From assembly GCF_900102495.1 (NCBI RefSeq), contig NZ_FMVQ01000002.1:62001-126000 (forward strand): DNA of 64,000 nucleotides, read 5' to 3'. The stretch's first letter is position 1, and each line of letters begins with the position of its first letter. The DNA comes from Nitrosospira sp. Nl5 (GTDB lineage Bacteria; Pseudomonadota; Gammaproteobacteria; Burkholderiales; Nitrosomonadaceae). Both the position numbers and the translations under genes were made by a program. This document shows positions 45,285-53,918 of the stretch, one piece after another. The notes under the pieces are model-generated. The model worked only from the letters and a program-made list of their open reading frames with translations. It was not told where the DNA came from and searched no databases.

Positions 45285-45854
45285 TTAACCCCCCGGCTTC
45301 CGCCCGGCTTGGACGAACTCGGCAAACCCGGCGAGAAAATTCCGAAGTTGGCTCCGTGCCGCCTCATCCACCATCTCGCCCGATTCGTTAAAGACATGAT
45401 TCGCCCGTGATACCAGTAGCCTTCCACCGAACCACGGGCGCGTGCCTAATGTGCGCAGCACGGGTAGCCAGGCGTTTTGGGATAGGACTGTGCCGAATCC
45501 GCCAGGTGACGCTCCCATCACAGCAACCGGACGGCCACCAAAAACCCGCACAATGTCTCTCGGTGGACGCGATAGCCAGTCGATCGCATTCTTGAACACG
45601 CCTGGTATGGAATTATTGTATTCCGGGGTAGCCAGCAATAATCCGTCAGCAGCGGCAATTTGCTCTTGCAGCGCAATCACTGCCTGAGGAATGCCTTCGT
45701 CGGTCTCGATGTCTCCGTCATAGAGTGGGATGCCCTTGAGCGTCGCAATCTCCAACACGGCTCCGTTCGGCATCAGTCCTGCAGCCACGTGCAACAGCGC
45801 GGTATTGAATGAACCGCTACGCAGGCTTCCTGTAATTCCGATGATTTTTATCAT
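45285..45854 (-). CDS. NADPH-dependent FMN reductase (ChrR/YieF type)
   Basis: A 189-residue flavodoxin-like reductase. The FMN-phosphate loop GSLRSGSFNTAL lies at about 9-20 and the family motif TPEYNNSIPGVFKNAIDWLSRP at about 95-116 (split at the conserved PEYNNSIP). It would reduce quinones or metal oxyanions such as chromate. It lies on the same strand as the LysR gene, 153 bases downstream of it, so joint regulation is possible. Confidence 0.92.
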   Translation of the reverse strand: MIKIIGITGSLRSGSFNTALLHVAAGLMPNGAVLEIATLKGIPLYDGDIETDEGIPQAVIALQEQIAAADGLLLATPEYNNSIPGVFKNAIDWLSRPPRDIVRVFGGRPVAVMGASPGGFGTVLSQNAWLPVLRTLGTRPWFGGRLLVSRANHVFNESGEMVDEAARSQLRNFLAGFAEFVQAGRKPGG

Positions 45855-46007
45855 GGTGGCTTTCCGTTGTGTTGAGAAATCTGAAAATAGTTATTCGCAG
45901 CGGTGCTGCATAGCGCAAATGTGCTGAGCGCACCTGATACGTTTCGTAAAGTACAAGATACCCATGGATTACTTCCCCGCGTTGCTTCATCAGCAGAAAT
46001 CGAGAAA

Positions 46008-46937
46008 TTATGCCCGGTTCAATTCCCGCTCCCAGGGCGGCTCTCCCTCGAACACCGCAATCAAGTGGTCAATGACGGCACGGACTTTCTTTGGAAGATG
46101 ACGGTTGCGCGGATAGACGGCGTAGATCGCATCCGCAACCGGGCACACGTCAGGCAGAGCGTTGATAAGCTGACCGCTCGCCAGCGCCTTGGCGACGATG
46201 AAGACCGGGAGGACGGAGATACCGAGCCCCGCGATGGCCGCATCGCGCATCGATTCACCGTTGTTGGCAATGATGCGGCTACGCACCACCAGCGACCGGG
46301 GCGCACCGCCGGGTTCTGCTGGCTCGAACTGCCAGATTTGGCCAGGGGAGACATTGACATAGCCGACGCATGCGTGGTCGGCCAGTTCTTCAATCGTTGC
46401 CGGGAGGCCGGCACGTTGGGCGTATGCGGGGCTGCAACAGACCACGCGGCGGCTCACTGCCAATTTGCGGGCCACAAGAGATGAATCACGCAGCCGCCCG
46501 ATACGGACTCCCAGATCGTAGCCTTCGCCGGGTAGATCGGTAATCCGGTCATCAAGGTCCAGCGCAAGCCCCAAGCGCGGGTGGTGGCTGAGGAAAGAGA
46601 ACAGGATCGGCCCAAGGTAAGTGGTCCCAAAGGTCATTGGAGCAGCGATTCGCAGCGACCCGCACAACTCATCGCCCTGCTCGATGAGTTCCTCCGCGGC
46701 CTGGTCAAGCTGCTGCATGATTGAGCGCGCGCGTTGATAGAACGCCGTCCCCTTGTCTGTCGGTACCACCCCACGCGTCGAGCGATGCAGCAACTCGACC
46801 TTTAATACAGCCTCCAGATCACTGATACGTTTACTGACAACCGACTTCGCCAAGCCCATGCGCTGGGCTGCCGTGCTGATGCTGCCGGTTTCCATTGCCT
46901 GCAGAAAGGCCAAAATATCATCGAGTCGATAATGCAT
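46008..46937 (-). CDS. LysR-type transcription regulator
   Basis: A 309-residue LysR regulator (CrgA-like) from the ATG at 46937, giving the canonical opening MHYRLDDILAFLQAMETGS. An earlier ATG at 46988 exists. The winged HTH (SISTAAQRMGLAKSVVSKRI) occupies about residues 18-37 and the periplasmic-binding-like effector domain about 90-300. It is divergent to the TMEM175-pirin-YcaC genes, the common arrangement for a LysR target. Confidence 0.92.
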   Translation of the reverse strand: MHYRLDDILAFLQAMETGSISTAAQRMGLAKSVVSKRISDLEAVLKVELLHRSTRGVVPTDKGTAFYQRARSIMQQLDQAAEELIEQGDELCGSLRIAAPMTFGTTYLGPILFSFLSHHPRLGLALDLDDRITDLPGEGYDLGVRIGRLRDSSLVARKLAVSRRVVCCSPAYAQRAGLPATIEELADHACVGYVNVSPGQIWQFEPAEPGGAPRSLVVRSRIIANNGESMRDAAIAGLGISVLPVFIVAKALASGQLINALPDVCPVADAIYAVYPRNRHLPKKVRAVIDHLIAVFEGEPPWERELNRA

Positions 46938-47202
46938 TGTTCTATATTTTCGAACGCTGATTTCGAAAAAAGACTGGTTCCGGAGCAACCTGGGAAAGAG
47001 TAATTTATAGACTATATTGAATTAGGGCATGTAGCGATGACGCAGTTAACGGGTAACGGAGCCTAGAGGAGCAAAAACTTGCGATCAATCGTGTAGCGAG
47101 CGACCAGGGTTGTCTCCAGTGATGCAGTACGTCATATTAGAAATATTCATCTCGAATTGTAGAAGGTTTCGCATTCAGGCAACATTCCAGGGTAAATTAC
47201 TG
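46938..47202. other. Divergent promoter region, LysR and TMEM175
   Basis: About 265 bases between divergent genes. It should contain both promoters and any LysR site. I see no clear T-N11-A palindrome that I would assert. Confidence 0.35.
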
Positions 47203-47778
47203 ATGGGAAAAAATCGGCTGGAAGCATTCAGCGACGGTGTCATTGCTATCATCATCACCATCATGGTACTGGAAATGAAGGTGCCGCATGGAGATGATCT
47301 TGCCGCACTGTACTCCTTGATTCCGGTATTCATCAGCTATGTGCTCAGCTTTGTCTACGTTGGCATTTATTGGAACAATCACCACCATCTGCTCCATGCC
47401 GTACAAAGGATAAATGGACCCATCCTTTGGGCCAATCTGCACCTGCTGTTCTGGCTTTCTCTTCTCCCATTTGTCACCGGCTGGATGGGCGAAAATCACT
47501 TTTCCACTTGGCCGGTTGCAGTATACGGCATGGTTCTGTTGATGGCTGCCATCGCTTACTCAATCCTGGAGCTTGCACTCGTCAGGCTTCAGGGAAAGGA
47601 TTCAGAACTGGCTAAGGCTGTCGGTCGTGATTACAAGGAAAAAATATCCTTGGTTATCTATGCCGCAGCTATTCCACTCTCGTTCGTTAGCCGGTGGATC
47701 GCTTTCAGCCTGTATGTGGCGGTGGCTGTAATGTGGGTGGTCCCGGATCGCCGCATCGAAAAAAAGCTTAGTCACTAG
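47203..47778 (+). CDS. TMEM175-family potassium channel protein (DUF1211)
   Basis: A 191-residue membrane protein from the ATG at 47203 (MGKNRLEAFSDG). The frame extends upstream to 47110. The FSDGVIAI signature of TMEM175 channels is at about residues 9-16, and five or six hydrophobic segments follow. Bacterial members form leaky potassium channels (known). It heads a same-strand run with pirin, the two hydrolases and the amidohydrolase, although the 60-base gap to pirin allows a separate unit. Confidence 0.88.
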   Translation: MGKNRLEAFSDGVIAIIITIMVLEMKVPHGDDLAALYSLIPVFISYVLSFVYVGIYWNNHHHLLHAVQRINGPILWANLHLLFWLSLLPFVTGWMGENHFSTWPVAVYGMVLLMAAIAYSILELALVRLQGKDSELAKAVGRDYKEKISLVIYAAAIPLSFVSRWIAFSLYVAVAVMWVVPDRRIEKKLSH

Positions 47779-47839
47779 AAATTTTTGTTGAAAATATCAT
47801 TTTTGCCTAATCCGTTAAAAATTAGAAAGGAGACAGCTC

Positions 47840-48742
47840 ATGCAAGCAATAAAACCTGGGATATCGGTCAAGACGGCCAAGAAATTGCAGCGCATCCAAC
47901 GGAGTACAGAGCGCCATTGGGTGGGTGATGGTTTTCCGGTGCGGACACTTCTCGGCTATTCGAATCTGGGGGCGGCAATCAGCCCTTTCCTGCTACTTGA
48001 TTACGCTGGCCCTGCGGAATTTCCCCCGACAAGAAAACGCCTCGGTGTCGGGGAGCATCCGCATCGCGGGTTTGAGACGGTGACCATTGTTTATAGCGGC
48101 GAGGTCGAGCATCGTGACAGCTCCGGCGGTGGCGGCAAGATCGGCCCCGGCGATGTCCAGTGGATGACTGCGGCATCCGGCCTGGTTCATGAAGAATTTC
48201 ATGGCAGCGAGTTTGCACAGCGCGGTGGGATGTTTGAAATGGTGCAGTTGTGGGTCAACCTGCCTGCCAAGGACAAAATGTCGCCGCCACGCTATCAAAA
48301 TATCCTGAATAGCCAGATTCCTACTATGAATCTCCCTGATGGCCAGGGAAGCGTACGCGTCATTGCGGGCGAGTTCGACGGGCTTGCGGGGCCAGCCCGG
48401 ACGTTTACGCCAATCCATGTATGGGATCTGCGCCTGGCGAGCGAACAACCGGTTAACCTTGCTGTGCCCGAGGGCTATACCACATTGCTGGTGGTGCTCA
48501 GGGGGTCAGTACACATCGGTGGTGCGGAAACGATCGATGCCGCGGAAGTTGGCCTGTTTGACCGGGCAGGTGACCATATCCATATCGAAAGCGCGCAGAA
48601 CGCAACAGTATTGTTGCTCGCCGGCGAACCGATTGACGAACCGATCGTTGGCAGGGGTCCTTTCGTTATGAACAATGACGAGGAGATTCGCCAGGCAATG
48701 GTCGATTATCAGAGTGGCAAGATGGGGCATATGCCGGCATGA
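47840..48742 (+). CDS. Pirin-family cupin protein
   Basis: A 300-residue pirin with two cupin domains. The metal-site residues are present: H73 and H75 in [10 protein letters not shown], and H117 and E119 in GLVHEEF. Bacterial pirins bind iron, and some have quercetinase activity or regulate pyruvate dehydrogenase. Which applies here is unknown. An AAAGGAGAC site precedes the ATG. It is followed by the first YcaC-like hydrolase. Confidence 0.92.
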   Translation: MQAIKPGISVKTAKKLQRIQRSTERHWVGDGFPVRTLLGYSNLGAAISPFLLLDYAGPAEFPPTRKRLGVGEHPHRGFETVTIVYSGEVEHRDSSGGGGKIGPGDVQWMTAASGLVHEEFHGSEFAQRGGMFEMVQLWVNLPAKDKMSPPRYQNILNSQIPTMNLPDGQGSVRVIAGEFDGLAGPARTFTPIHVWDLRLASEQPVNLAVPEGYTTLLVVLRGSVHIGGAETIDAAEVGLFDRAGDHIHIESAQNATVLLLAGEPIDEPIVGRGPFVMNNDEEIRQAMVDYQSGKMGHMPA

Positions 48743-48827
48743 ACGCTTCCGAATAAATTGCCCCGACGTCAGTTCTGCCGTTGGACTGCGAAGCCTTTTT
48801 ATTGAACCCAAACCCAAGGAGGACATT

Positions 48828-49460
48828 ATGAGCCACATCAATCCCGAAGAGACCCTCATGCTTCTCATCGACCACCAGAGTAGTCTGTTCCAATTGGTCA
48901 AGGACATCCCGGTGCCGGATCTGCGCCGTAACGCGATTTCACTGGCCAAGGTCGCCACCCTGCTCAAGATGCCGGTCATTACCTCCGCTTCGGTTCCCGA
49001 CGGCCCGAACGGCCCATTGATTCCTGAAATCCACCAGGCTGCCCCGCATGCCCAGTATGTGGCGCGCCGCGGTGAGATCAATGTCTGGGATAGTCCTGAT
49101 TTCGTCAAGGCTGTCGAAGCGACCGGCCGCAAAACGTTAATTTTAGCTGGCACGCTCACTAGCGTGTGCATGGCCTTCCCCTCCATCAGCGCGGTGGCCG
49201 CCGGTTATAAGGTCTACGCCGTGGTGGACGCTTCGGGCAACTGGAGCACGATGGCTACCGATCTGACCATTGCCCGCATCGTGCAAGCCGGTGTGATTCC
49301 GATCGACACCGTTGCGGTTATTTCGGAGCTGCAGGAAACCTGGAATCGACCGGAGGCGATGGAGTTCGCCAATCTCTATGCTGACGGTCCCATGCCCCAT
49401 TATCGGCTGCTAATCGAGAGCTATGACAAGGCGCAGGCGGTGCAGAAGGCGAAGAAGTAA
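48828..49460 (+). CDS. Isochorismatase-family hydrolase (divergent YcaC paralogue)
   Basis: A 210-residue cysteine hydrolase from the ATG at 48828, preferred because AAGGAGG precedes it. The frame runs upstream to 48675. The catalytic Asp is in [10 protein letters not shown], and the nucleophile Cys is in [10 protein letters not shown]. It shares the block [10 protein letters not shown] and INVWDSPDF with the next gene, which shows common ancestry, but it is divergent and has a Lys-rich C-terminus. Substrate unknown. Confidence 0.9.
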   Translation: MSHINPEETLMLLIDHQSSLFQLVKDIPVPDLRRNAISLAKVATLLKMPVITSASVPDGPNGPLIPEIHQAAPHAQYVARRGEINVWDSPDFVKAVEATGRKTLILAGTLTSVCMAFPSISAVAAGYKVYAVVDASGNWSTMATDLTIARIVQAGVIPIDTVAVISELQETWNRPEAMEFANLYADGPMPHYRLLIESYDKAQAVQKAKK

Positions 49461-49545
49461 GACTGGCTTCGTTTACAGCCTAAAGTAAGTTGCGGTTACT
49501 TTTTATTAGACATCTAATCCGATTGACAACCACAAGGAGTAGGAA

Positions 49546-50175
49546 ATGGACAACACTTTTAAATACAACCGGCTTTCCAAAGATAACGCGGCTCTACTAA
49601 TGGTGGACCACCAGGCGGGCTTGATTTCCCTGGTGCAGGACTTCTCTCCCGGTGAGTTCAAGAACAACGTGCTCGCCCTGGCGGACTGTGGCAAGTATTT
49701 CAAGCTGCCGACCATCCTCACAACAAGTTTCGAGGATGGCCCGAACGGGCCGATCGTGCCTGAACTCAAGGAAACGTTCCCGGATGCGTCTTACATCGCG
49801 CGCCCCGGCAACATCAACGCATGGGACAACGAGGATTTCGTCAATGCGGTGAAAAAGACCGGCCGCAAGCAGCTCATCATTGCCGGCGTGGTGACTGAAG
49901 TCTGCGTGGCCTTTCCGGCGCTGTCCGCCATTGAGGCAGGCTACGAGGTATTCGTAGTCAGCGATGCCTCGGGCACTTTCAATGCGGTGACCCGCGACGC
50001 TGCCTGGATGCGGATGCAGGCAGCCGGCGTGCAGATGATGAGCTGGTTCGGCGTGGCCTGCGAATTGCACCGCGACTGGCGCAACGACATCGAAGGCCTG
50101 GGTGCCTTGTTCTCCAATCACCTTCCGAACTACCGGAATCTTATGACGAGTTACTTTGCCATCACCAGGAAGTAA
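49546..50175 (+). CDS. ycaC: YcaC-like isochorismatase-family hydrolase
   Basis: A 209-residue protein closely resembling E. coli YcaC over its entire length, including MVDHQAGLISLVQDF, ARPGNINAWDNEDF and VVTEVCVAFPALSAIEAG. The catalytic residues D21 and the Cys of TEVC are intact. E. coli YcaC forms an octamer of unknown substrate. An AAGGAG site lies before the ATG. It follows the divergent paralogue by 85 bases. The paralogue pair suggests duplication, but their sequences have separated considerably. Confidence 0.92.
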   Translation: MDNTFKYNRLSKDNAALLMVDHQAGLISLVQDFSPGEFKNNVLALADCGKYFKLPTILTTSFEDGPNGPIVPELKETFPDASYIARPGNINAWDNEDFVNAVKKTGRKQLIIAGVVTEVCVAFPALSAIEAGYEVFVVSDASGTFNAVTRDAAWMRMQAAGVQMMSWFGVACELHRDWRNDIEGLGALFSNHLPNYRNLMTSYFAITRK

Positions 50176-50269
50176 GGTGGCGTGGAATGCGGCGACGGAT
50201 AGTGATCGAGTCACCGCGTCCTCATATTTCTGAAAACCGGTGCACTGATCACTTCTGAAGGAGAAAACG

Positions 50270-52141
50270 ATGAATAGCCCTAAAGCCCAACTGATTCTCC
50301 GCAACGGCCAATTCACAACCCTGGATCTCCAGAATCCGCAGGCGGCAGCTGTCGCGATCTCTGACGGACGTTTTACCGCAGTAGGGGATGACGACCAGGT
50401 GATGAGCTTCGCCGACAGCGATACAAGGGTGGTGGATCTGAATCACCGCCGTGTCATCCCTGGCCTTATCGATTCGCACCTGCATTTCATCCGCGGCGGG
50501 CTCAATTACAACATGGAATTGCGCTGGGACGGACTCCCCTCGCTGGCTGATGCGATGCGTCGTCTGAAGGAACAGGTCGCACGCACACCCGCACCGCAAT
50601 GGGTGCGTATCGTCGGCGGCTTTACTGAAATGCAGTTCGCCGAAAAACGATTGCCGACACTCGACGAAATCAACGCGGTCGCGCCGGATACGCCGGTCTT
50701 CATCCTGCACCTCTATGACCGCGCACTATTGAACCGTGCAGCACTGCGCGCCTGCGGCTACGATCGCGATACCCCCAATCCAACGGGCGGTCTGATTGCC
50801 AAGGATTCCAGTGGAGAGCCGATCGGCCTGCTGCTGGCGGAGCCAAATGCCATGATCCTGTATGCGGCACTGGCCAAAGGCCCCAAGCTGCCTTACGAGT
50901 ATCAGCTCAACTCCACGCGGCACTTCATGCGGGAAATGAATCGCCTGGGCATAACCGGCGTGATCGATGCCGGCGGCGGCTTTCAGAACTATCCGGATGA
51001 CTACAAGGTTATCGAGGATCTGCATAAGGCTGGCGAGTTGACCTTGCGCATTGCCTATAACCTGTTTACCCAGAAAGCCGGGGAAGAGGTTTCGGATTTC
51101 TCCAAATGGACAAAAATGGGGAAGCCGGGTGACGGTGATGACTACTACCGGCACAACGGCGCGGGTGAGATGCTGGTCTTTTCCGCGTCGGACTTCGAGG
51201 ACTTCCGCATGCCCCGTCCTGATATGGCACCTAAAATGGAGAACGATCTGGAAGCCGTGGTGCGCATCCTCGCAAGCAATCATTGGCCGTTCCGCCTGCA
51301 CGCGACCTACAACGAAACCATCTCGCGGGCGTTGGACGTCTTCGAGAAGGTAAACCGGGATATTCCCTTCGACGGCATACACTGGTTTTTCGATCACGCC
51401 GAAACCGTGACTGACGTCAACCTCGAACGTATTGCCAAACTTGGCGGTGGAATCGCCATTCAGCACCGCATGGCCTATCAGGGCGAGTTTTTCGTGCAGC
51501 GCTACGGTCGCAAAGCCGCGGAGCGTACACCCCCCTATAAACGCATGCTGGAAATGGGCGTAAATGTCGGTGCCGGCACCGATGCCACTCGCGTAGCCAG
51601 CTATGATCCATGGAATGCGCTCTACTGGCTGACTACTGGCAAGACCTTGGGCGGTCTCTCGCTGTATCCGGCGGCGAATCTCGTGGATCGCGCGACGGCG
51701 CTACGCCTTTACACCCAGGCGAACACCTGGTTCTCGAATGAGGAAGATGTAAAAGGCCAGATCAAACTCGGCCAATATGCCGATCTTGCCGTGCTGTCCG
51801 ACGACTACTTCAAGGTCCCGGAAGACGAAATTCGAAATCTTGTTTCGGTGCTCACAGTTGTCGGCGGACGCATCGTCCACGGCGATGACGAGTTCGGCAA
51901 GCTTGCGCCACCTTTACTCCCGGCCATGCCGGACTGGTCGCCAGTGAAACATTTCGGCGGCTACTTCAAACCCCCGGTAGACGCGCCTACTATGCACCAA
52001 CGTGCTCAGGCAACCTGTGGTTGTGATACCAGTTGCTCCGTGCATGGCCATGCGCATGGGCGGGCATACCAGGATGCTGTGGACACGAGTGACCAGCTTG
52101 GTTTCTGGGGTGCACTCGGCTGCTCGTGCTGGGCAGTATGA
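50270..52141 (+). CDS. YtcJ-type amidohydrolase with Cys/His-rich C-terminal tail
   Basis: A 623-residue amidohydrolase. The metal motif GLIDSHLHF lies at about 66-74, DHAE in the barrel at about 376-379, and the final GTDATRVASYDPWNALYW block (about 426-443) holds a conserved Asp. The substrate is not known. YtcJ relatives hydrolyse N-acyl or formamide-type compounds. The last 51 residues form an unusual tail with C583, C585, C589, C618, C620 and H592, H594, H596, resembling a metal-binding patch. An AGGAGA site precedes the ATG. The porin gene begins right after. Confidence 0.88.
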   Translation: MNSPKAQLILRNGQFTTLDLQNPQAAAVAISDGRFTAVGDDDQVMSFADSDTRVVDLNHRRVIPGLIDSHLHFIRGGLNYNMELRWDGLPSLADAMRRLKEQVARTPAPQWVRIVGGFTEMQFAEKRLPTLDEINAVAPDTPVFILHLYDRALLNRAALRACGYDRDTPNPTGGLIAKDSSGEPIGLLLAEPNAMILYAALAKGPKLPYEYQLNSTRHFMREMNRLGITGVIDAGGGFQNYPDDYKVIEDLHKAGELTLRIAYNLFTQKAGEEVSDFSKWTKMGKPGDGDDYYRHNGAGEMLVFSASDFEDFRMPRPDMAPKMENDLEAVVRILASNHWPFRLHATYNETISRALDVFEKVNRDIPFDGIHWFFDHAETVTDVNLERIAKLGGGIAIQHRMAYQGEFFVQRYGRKAAERTPPYKRMLEMGVNVGAGTDATRVASYDPWNALYWLTTGKTLGGLSLYPAANLVDRATALRLYTQANTWFSNEEDVKGQIKLGQYADLAVLSDDYFKVPEDEIRNLVSVLTVVGGRIVHGDDEFGKLAPPLLPAMPDWSPVKHFGGYFKPPVDAPTMHQRAQATCGCDTSCSVHGHAHGRAYQDAVDTSDQLGFWGALGCSCWAV

Positions 52142-52189
52142 GTGTTTACTACCGCCCATCTTTTCGACAAACCGGCCGGGCTTTCCTGG

Positions 52190-53557
52190 ATGAGTTTTGT
52201 TTCCATGCGCCAGCAGGCGGCAAAGTCCAGGAGCTCGGGTCTAGCCGCTATGGTACTGGCGATGGCCATGCCTGTGACTGCATCCGAGTACAAACCCTTG
52301 CGATTCGAGGAGGATTGGCGAGCAAGCTGTAACAAAATTGCGCCCAAATGCTGGCGCATCGGCGAGGCTGCCACGCTAATATTCGGCGCTGACGCGCGCG
52401 TGCGCACCGAATATCTCCGGCCCCTTGATTTCGGTATCGGTAGTCCCGGCAGTGATAACTTCACGCTGTTTCGAGGTCTCATGCATGGCGACCTGCGTGT
52501 CGGGAAGCACGTGCAGGCATTCGTGCAACTCGGGGCATATGACGAAACCGGACGCGCTGGCGGACCGGTCAGCACGGATCAAAGCAGGCCCGAGCTGCAG
52601 CAGGGCTTCCTGGCATGGAACGGAGACATGTTTTCCCTCCGTGTGGGCCGGCAGGAAATGACGCTTGGCACCTCGCGCCTGGTCTCGGTGCGAGAAGGAC
52701 CTAATATTCGCCTCGCTTTCGATGGCGTACGCGCCAGCTGGAGTCGCGGATCGCATCGCATTGATGGGTTTGCTTTTCGCCCGGTTCTCAACCGGCCGGG
52801 CGCCTTCGATGACAGTGCCAATAAGTCGCAAGCGTTCTATGGCTTGTATGCCACCCTTGCGCCGGAACGTATTGCTCCCCTCAAGGTCGATCTCTACTGG
52901 CTTGGCTACGAACGGGATCAGGGCAGCTTTGCGGCAGCGCAGGGGCGCGAACACAGGCATTCTTTCGGTACACGGCTTTTTGGTTCCGCAAAGGGCTGGG
53001 ACTGGAACTATGAAGCGGTATTTCAGAGCGGCCATGTTGGTGATCAAACCATTCACGCCTGGACGGTTTCCTCCGATACCGGTTTTACTTTCACCAACGT
53101 GCCTTGGTCGCCGCGCCTCAACCTGAAAGCGGATATTGCCAGCGGTGATAAAAATCCCAACGATGGGCGGCTTGGTACCTTTAACGCACTCTATCCCAAC
53201 CCCACCTACCTCAGCGAGGCAGCGCTGCTGGCACCGGGCAATATCATGGACCTGAACCCAGCCTTGACGGTCAAACCGATACCCTCGCTGAAACTTGTTC
53301 TGGGCTGGGATTTTCTATGGAAACATCACAAAGAGGATGCGGTTTACACGCCACCAGCACCCTTGGTGGTGATCCCTGAAACCATTGGAACCGACAGGTA
53401 CATTGGCGATCAGATCAGGCTCGAAAGTACTTATCGTCTCAGCCCACAGTGGGAAATGCGTGCGGCTGCGGTCCATTTCCGGGCAGGGGAAGCCCTGACA
53501 CAGGCTGGCGGCCGAAGTGTAACTTTCCTCATGACAAGCCTGGCATTCCGCTGGTGA
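52190..53557 (+). CDS. Alginate-export-type outer-membrane porin
   Basis: A 455-residue barrel with the alginate_exp domain, ending VTFLMTSLAFRW. Starts at GTG 52142, ATG 52190 or ATG 52205 are all open. I give 52190 because a normal signal peptide (SSGLAAMVLAMAMPVTAS) follows. The domain motif GRQEMTLGTSRLVSVREGPN (split at GRQEM) is at about 165-184. It follows the amidohydrolase by 48 bases and would bring its substrate or a related solute across the outer membrane (inference). Confidence 0.82.
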   Translation: MSFVSMRQQAAKSRSSGLAAMVLAMAMPVTASEYKPLRFEEDWRASCNKIAPKCWRIGEAATLIFGADARVRTEYLRPLDFGIGSPGSDNFTLFRGLMHGDLRVGKHVQAFVQLGAYDETGRAGGPVSTDQSRPELQQGFLAWNGDMFSLRVGRQEMTLGTSRLVSVREGPNIRLAFDGVRASWSRGSHRIDGFAFRPVLNRPGAFDDSANKSQAFYGLYATLAPERIAPLKVDLYWLGYERDQGSFAAAQGREHRHSFGTRLFGSAKGWDWNYEAVFQSGHVGDQTIHAWTVSSDTGFTFTNVPWSPRLNLKADIASGDKNPNDGRLGTFNALYPNPTYLSEAALLAPGNIMDLNPALTVKPIPSLKLVLGWDFLWKHHKEDAVYTPPAPLVVIPETIGTDRYIGDQIRLESTYRLSPQWEMRAAAVHFRAGEALTQAGGRSVTFLMTSLAFRW

Positions 53558-53698
53558 GCAAGACTGTTGAGGGTAGCGCACGTTTCATCTCAGCAGGCGC
53601 CGCTCAAGTTACCGATATTCGCAGTTTCCTGGGTTGCATCGCTCGGTTCCAATATCGGTATCCGGGTTAACGGGGAGGCACTCCGTACGGTTCAGCCA

Positions 53699-53908
53699 CT
53701 AACAACATCGCGTGACCTTGCCGTTGCCGCCGTACCGCGCCTCCTGGCGTTCCCGGAAAAATTCCTGGTAGGACATGACCGGCTGATCCGGATGTGTATT
53801 TTTCATGTGCGTCACGTAGGTGCTGTACGGAGGCACGCCCACCATTAACCGCAGGGTTTGCCGGACATAGCATGCCGCTTTCGCAATTCCGGTAGTTTTA
53901 TCTAGCAT
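53699..53908 (-). CDS. ybdD: YbdD/YjiX-family small protein
   Basis: A 69-residue protein from the ATG at 53908 (GAGG 8 bases before), with the family block HMKNTHPDQPVMSYQEFFRE and RQEARYGG (split here) and a terminal CC. It follows cstA by 10 bases, the invariant partner arrangement seen in enterobacteria. It is thought to assist CstA-type transport. The function is not settled. Confidence 0.9.
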   Translation of the reverse strand: MLDKTTGIAKAACYVRQTLRLMVGVPPYSTYVTHMKNTHPDQPVMSYQEFFRERQEARYGGNGKVTRCC

Positions 53909-53918
53909 ATCGTGATCC

